Assembly (NCBI GenBank): GCA_033063855.1
Contig: CP093830.1
Location: forward strand, 15,190,854-15,254,853
Direction of reading: 5' to 3'
DNA: 64,000 nt
Source: Smittia aterrima
Taxonomy: Eukaryota > Arthropoda > Insecta > Diptera > Chironomidae
The notes under the pieces are model-generated. The model was not told the origin of the DNA, ran no database searches, and saw nothing but the letters and a program-made list of their open reading frames with translations. Below are positions 61,382 to 64,000 of the stretch, one piece after another (the first letter of the stretch is position 1; each line of letters starts with the position of its first letter). The position numbers and the translations under genes were made by a program.

Positions 61382-62807
61382 TTAAAATAATTCCACCAAC
61401 TGCGTTCTGTGCAGAAACGATAACATCGTTGACACCAACTCCATCATAAGATGATCCGCAGAGACTAAGGGGAAGCTTTCTATCTTTGATATATTGCCGA
61501 ATCCTTTCGACCCTGTCATGATGGCCAACGACATACTGTGGTATACAATTTCTAAGGATGTTCACCTTGTAATGATTTGGTCGCTCTTGAATATTTAAAA
61601 TCTTTTTTACATGATCAGTTGCGACTTCGAGGAGTTGTGTTTCTGTAGGATTTGCACCGAACCATTTCTCGAACCATTTTCCACCACACATCACCGTCAA
61701 AACAGTATTTCCATTCATATCGAAGCAGCAAGAATCAAAGATTATTCCGAGAATAGGAAGGTTCTCGATTGGAGGGACCAGTAAGCCAAATCCTCGATGC
61801 TCGAGTAAATCTCCTTGATAAGAAAGATTGATTACGGCCACATCGACTGATGTTATCATCTTTAATTCGTTAGCAAGTGGCGGATGTTGATTCTCAACAA
61901 GCTTTGCAAGTCGGGAACTAGACAACGTGCTTATTATGTGGTTCGTTGAGAAAACAGTTCCATTGACAGTAACTTGAACAGGGCCTCCCGTCTCAAATTT
62001 AATTCTTTCGCAGTTTGAATTCAAATTTAATGAGAACCCGTCTTTATCAGAAAGTTTTTCTACAATTGTTTTGGGAAGTGTCTCTAGTCCACCGTCAAGC
62101 GAATATATTGACCATCTCTCATGCTTTGCTTTCTTGTATAGATCACATGGGATAAAAGCTGGAGCTTTGATTCGTCCAGATCCATTCCATAAATAATCGA
62201 ACAATATTCCTCGAATGACACTGCCAAAGCGCTGCTCTTTTAAGAAAAGATTCTTCATAAGAAACTTTACGCTGATTTGCTTAGCGTCACCTGCACAAAT
62301 TCCACAAATCATTGAGCTAATTAAATAATCGGCCACTTCTTTTCCAAATCTTCTTGCGGTGAAATCGTAGATCGACTCGTCGTTTAGGGGAACTCTTGAT
62401 TTATGGCCAAAGAAATCTTTAATTCCAGTTTTGTAAAGTGGCTTAGAGAAGGGTGGAATCGTGTTGATAGCTCCTTTGATGTCAGACGGAAGCATACATA
62501 GTTGGTTCTTGGCGTAAATCATTCGATTTTTTGCAGCAACATGATTTGATGTGAGCGGAATAATTTTCTTCTTCAACCCCAACGATTCAATCAGCTCAAG
62601 TGTTGTATTTCCTGGTAATCCTTTCGGTCTGATTGTTCGTGGTCCTGCTTCAAAAATACTTCCATCCTTCTTCTTTTCAGTTTGAATCCATCCTCCAAAT
62701 CTGGAAGCGGCTTCATACAATTTCACTTTAACTCTCGGTTGAATGAATGATAGATAATAAGCCGCTGAGAGTCCACTTATCCCACCTCCCAGAACTGTTA
62801 CTCTCAT
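61377..62807 (-). CDS. Ppox: Protoporphyrinogen oxidase (single exon, 476 aa)
   Basis: An uninterrupted frame of 477 codons starts at a true ATG. The N terminus has the FAD-binding Rossmann motif VTVLGGGISGLSAAYYL (GxGxxG type) followed by the acidic LYEA at the second strand. The substrate domain includes GLPGNTTLELIESLGL and YSLDGGLETLPK. The C terminus has the second FAD motif CGSSYDGVGVNDVI. The length is that of animal PPOX (about 477 aa). It oxidises protoporphyrinogen IX to protoporphyrin IX, the penultimate heme step, on the mitochondrial inner membrane; as in animal PPOX no cleavable presequence is seen. Being intronless is unusual beside its neighbours. It is divergent from the FAM149-like gene (247 bp apart). 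Confidence 0.95.
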   Translation of the reverse strand: MRVTVLGGGISGLSAAYYLSFIQPRVKVKLYEAASRFGGWIQTEKKKDGSIFEAGPRTIRPKGLPGNTTLELIESLGLKKKIIPLTSNHVAAKNRMIYAKNQLCMLPSDIKGAINTIPPFSKPLYKTGIKDFFGHKSRVPLNDESIYDFTARRFGKEVADYLISSMICGICAGDAKQISVKFLMKNLFLKEQRFGSVIRGILFDYLWNGSGRIKAPAFIPCDLYKKAKHERWSIYSLDGGLETLPKTIVEKLSDKDGFSLNLNSNCERIKFETGGPVQVTVNGTVFSTNHIISTLSSSRLAKLVENQHPPLANELKMITSVDVAVINLSYQGDLLEHRGFGLLVPPIENLPILGIIFDSCCFDMNGNTVLTVMCGGKWFEKWFGANPTETQLLEVATDHVKKILNIQERPNHYKVNILRNCIPQYVVGHHDRVERIRQYIKDRKLPLSLCGSSYDGVGVNDVIVSAQNAVGGIILK

Positions 62808-63054
62808 TGTGCTTAAATATTAAATTGCGCGGGATCAAAGGAGATGAAGATAAAGTGAAAAAAAAACTCGTGTGCGTCCAGTGCTCGAAATTATTTTCCG
62901 AAAGACCGACATTTTCGTATCAGGGAAGCAGTTTATTAGAAAAATAAGCACTGAGCCAAACAAAAGCTTGAAAATTATTCAAATTGAGTGCTTGAGCTCA
63001 CAGCCACATAATTAAGATGGACAGTAGTTAAATAACTGTGTCCTGTCCTAAAAA
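62808..63054. promoter_or_regulatory. Divergent promoter, PPOX / FAM149-like
   Basis: 247 bp separate the two start codons, so both promoters lie here. No TATA at a convincing distance; no other motif called. Confidence 0.5.
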
Positions 63055-64000
63055 ATGAGTTTCTGTAATTTCAAGACGACGGAGAAGAGCGACGACGATG
63101 AAGAAGATTTCATTATCGACGATAATTTCTCTAGTGATTACAATGGTGAATTCAGGACCAACTCAAGCTCGTCTTCGATTAAATGGTCGGTGGATGCGCG
63201 TAAACAGAATGAAGAGGATTGGCTGTCGATTGAAAGAATCCTTTACGGCGAGGATAGTTTACCCGAAGGTATCTAGTGCGATTATCGATTCGAATTGTCC
63301 TTTCATTTTCTTTTATAATTTTTAGATGAAAAGACGAGGGAGGAATTTCAAAGCTGGATGCGTGCTTTTCCCCACCTCAGGTAACATTTCGAGATATTAA
63401 AATAGATTCAGCTAGTAATATTGAATTTATCAACAGAATCGTCGGAAGAAAAATCGATTTACCGTCACCACACCGGAATTCGGTTGAATATGTCGAGGAA
63501 ATTCTAGCCATTGATCCACCAATACACAACTACCATAGTGAGCCTTTTAGAATGTTAGATCAAGAGCTTAATGAAAAACTTAGCATTAGAAGAGCACGAC
63601 AAGCAAGTGCTTCAAATCAATCAAGAGCGGAAGATTTAGAAAAACTTCTTCGAATTACATCGTCAGGACTTTCAAGGAATCAACAACAAGCTCGTCCACA
63701 AAATAGTAAAAAGGTTATTGACCGCACTTCAACGTTTATTCTTAAGCAAAATAGTTTGGGAAAGAAACTTACAAAGATTCAGGAACATAAAATGTTTGAG
63801 ATCCATCCAATCACGTTACACCATCAAAAGAGAGAGCTTGATAACAAGCTGTCATATTCTGCGACGTCGTCTTCACGGCTAAACCCGATTCTAAACGTCA
63901 AGTATATCAGTAAGAAACCAGATTTCTTGGATGACGTGAAGTCAGTCAAATCAGCATCGAAACTTCCGATCTACACCGACATCATTGAACGTCAAAAGCT
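63055..64000 (+). CDS. FAM149-like protein with DUF3719 domain (3' partial)
   Basis: Exons 63055-63268, 63326-63380 and 63437 to the window end; phases agree and the frame stays open to 64000. The N terminus is acidic and serine-rich (EKSDDDEEDFIIDDNFSS). The segment DWLSIERILYGEDSLP, then REEFQSWMRAFPHLRIVG, matches DUF3719 of the FAM149 family, which is marked by a conserved Trp and an HLR motif. FAM149B1 is linked to ciliary signalling in vertebrates; the role here is not inferable. After the domain the protein is basic and low in recognisable features. The 55-bp middle exon encodes the HLR half of the domain. The 3' end lies beyond the window. Confidence 0.7.

Overview
This window looks like nuclear DNA from an insect, most likely a dipteran. 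Coding sequence is split by spliceosomal introns, many only 50-70 bp long, in AT-rich DNA. The recognisable proteins are animal proteins whose closest known forms are insect ones: a sidestep-family immunoglobulin receptor, a MADF-BESS factor and an OCT/SLC22 tandem pair. A compact nematoceran such as a non-biting midge would fit, but that is inference. Gene models were built by hand from open frames, splice-site matches and intron-phase agreement. All multi-exon models below keep frame across every junction.

Layout: 1-5950 holds nothing I can support. 6100-11908 (-) is a 10-exon FAM184-like coiled-coil protein. 13974-14395 (-) is a small acidic protein. 15110-15443 is a minisatellite ending in a Helitron-like 3' terminus. 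18714-19173 (-) is a probable C-terminally membrane-anchored small protein. 23762-30553 (-) is a 16-exon sidestep-type receptor lacking only its signal-peptide exon. 30.6-40.8 kb is a gene-poor stretch, probably mostly its first intron. It contains a 1,026 bp foldback transposon with a perfect 9-bp target duplication (35837-36862) and a tRNA-like sequence (about 37.7 kb).

The right third is gene-dense: Elongin-A (-) head-to-head with SRP14 (+); SRP14 tail-to-tail with a MADF-BESS gene (-) whose two introns both appear to be GC-AG; a hAT-like foldback MITE with an 8-bp target duplication just upstream of that gene; a PPM1/PP2C phosphatase (+, 47958-51462); two tandem organic-cation-transporter genes (+); ER alpha-mannosidase I (-) divergent from CCDC12 (+); CCDC12 tail-to-tail with protoporphyrinogen oxidase (-); and PPOX divergent from a FAM149-like gene (+) that runs off the window.

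The genes do not form one pathway; most are housekeeping functions (transcription elongation, SRP, heme, N-glycan trimming, splicing). The most interesting signals are evidence of intron gain in the transporter pair, the paired GC-AG introns, three mobile-element footprints with definable ends, a palindromic polyadenylation signal that can serve two convergent genes, and a near-consensus CTCF motif in a divergent promoter.
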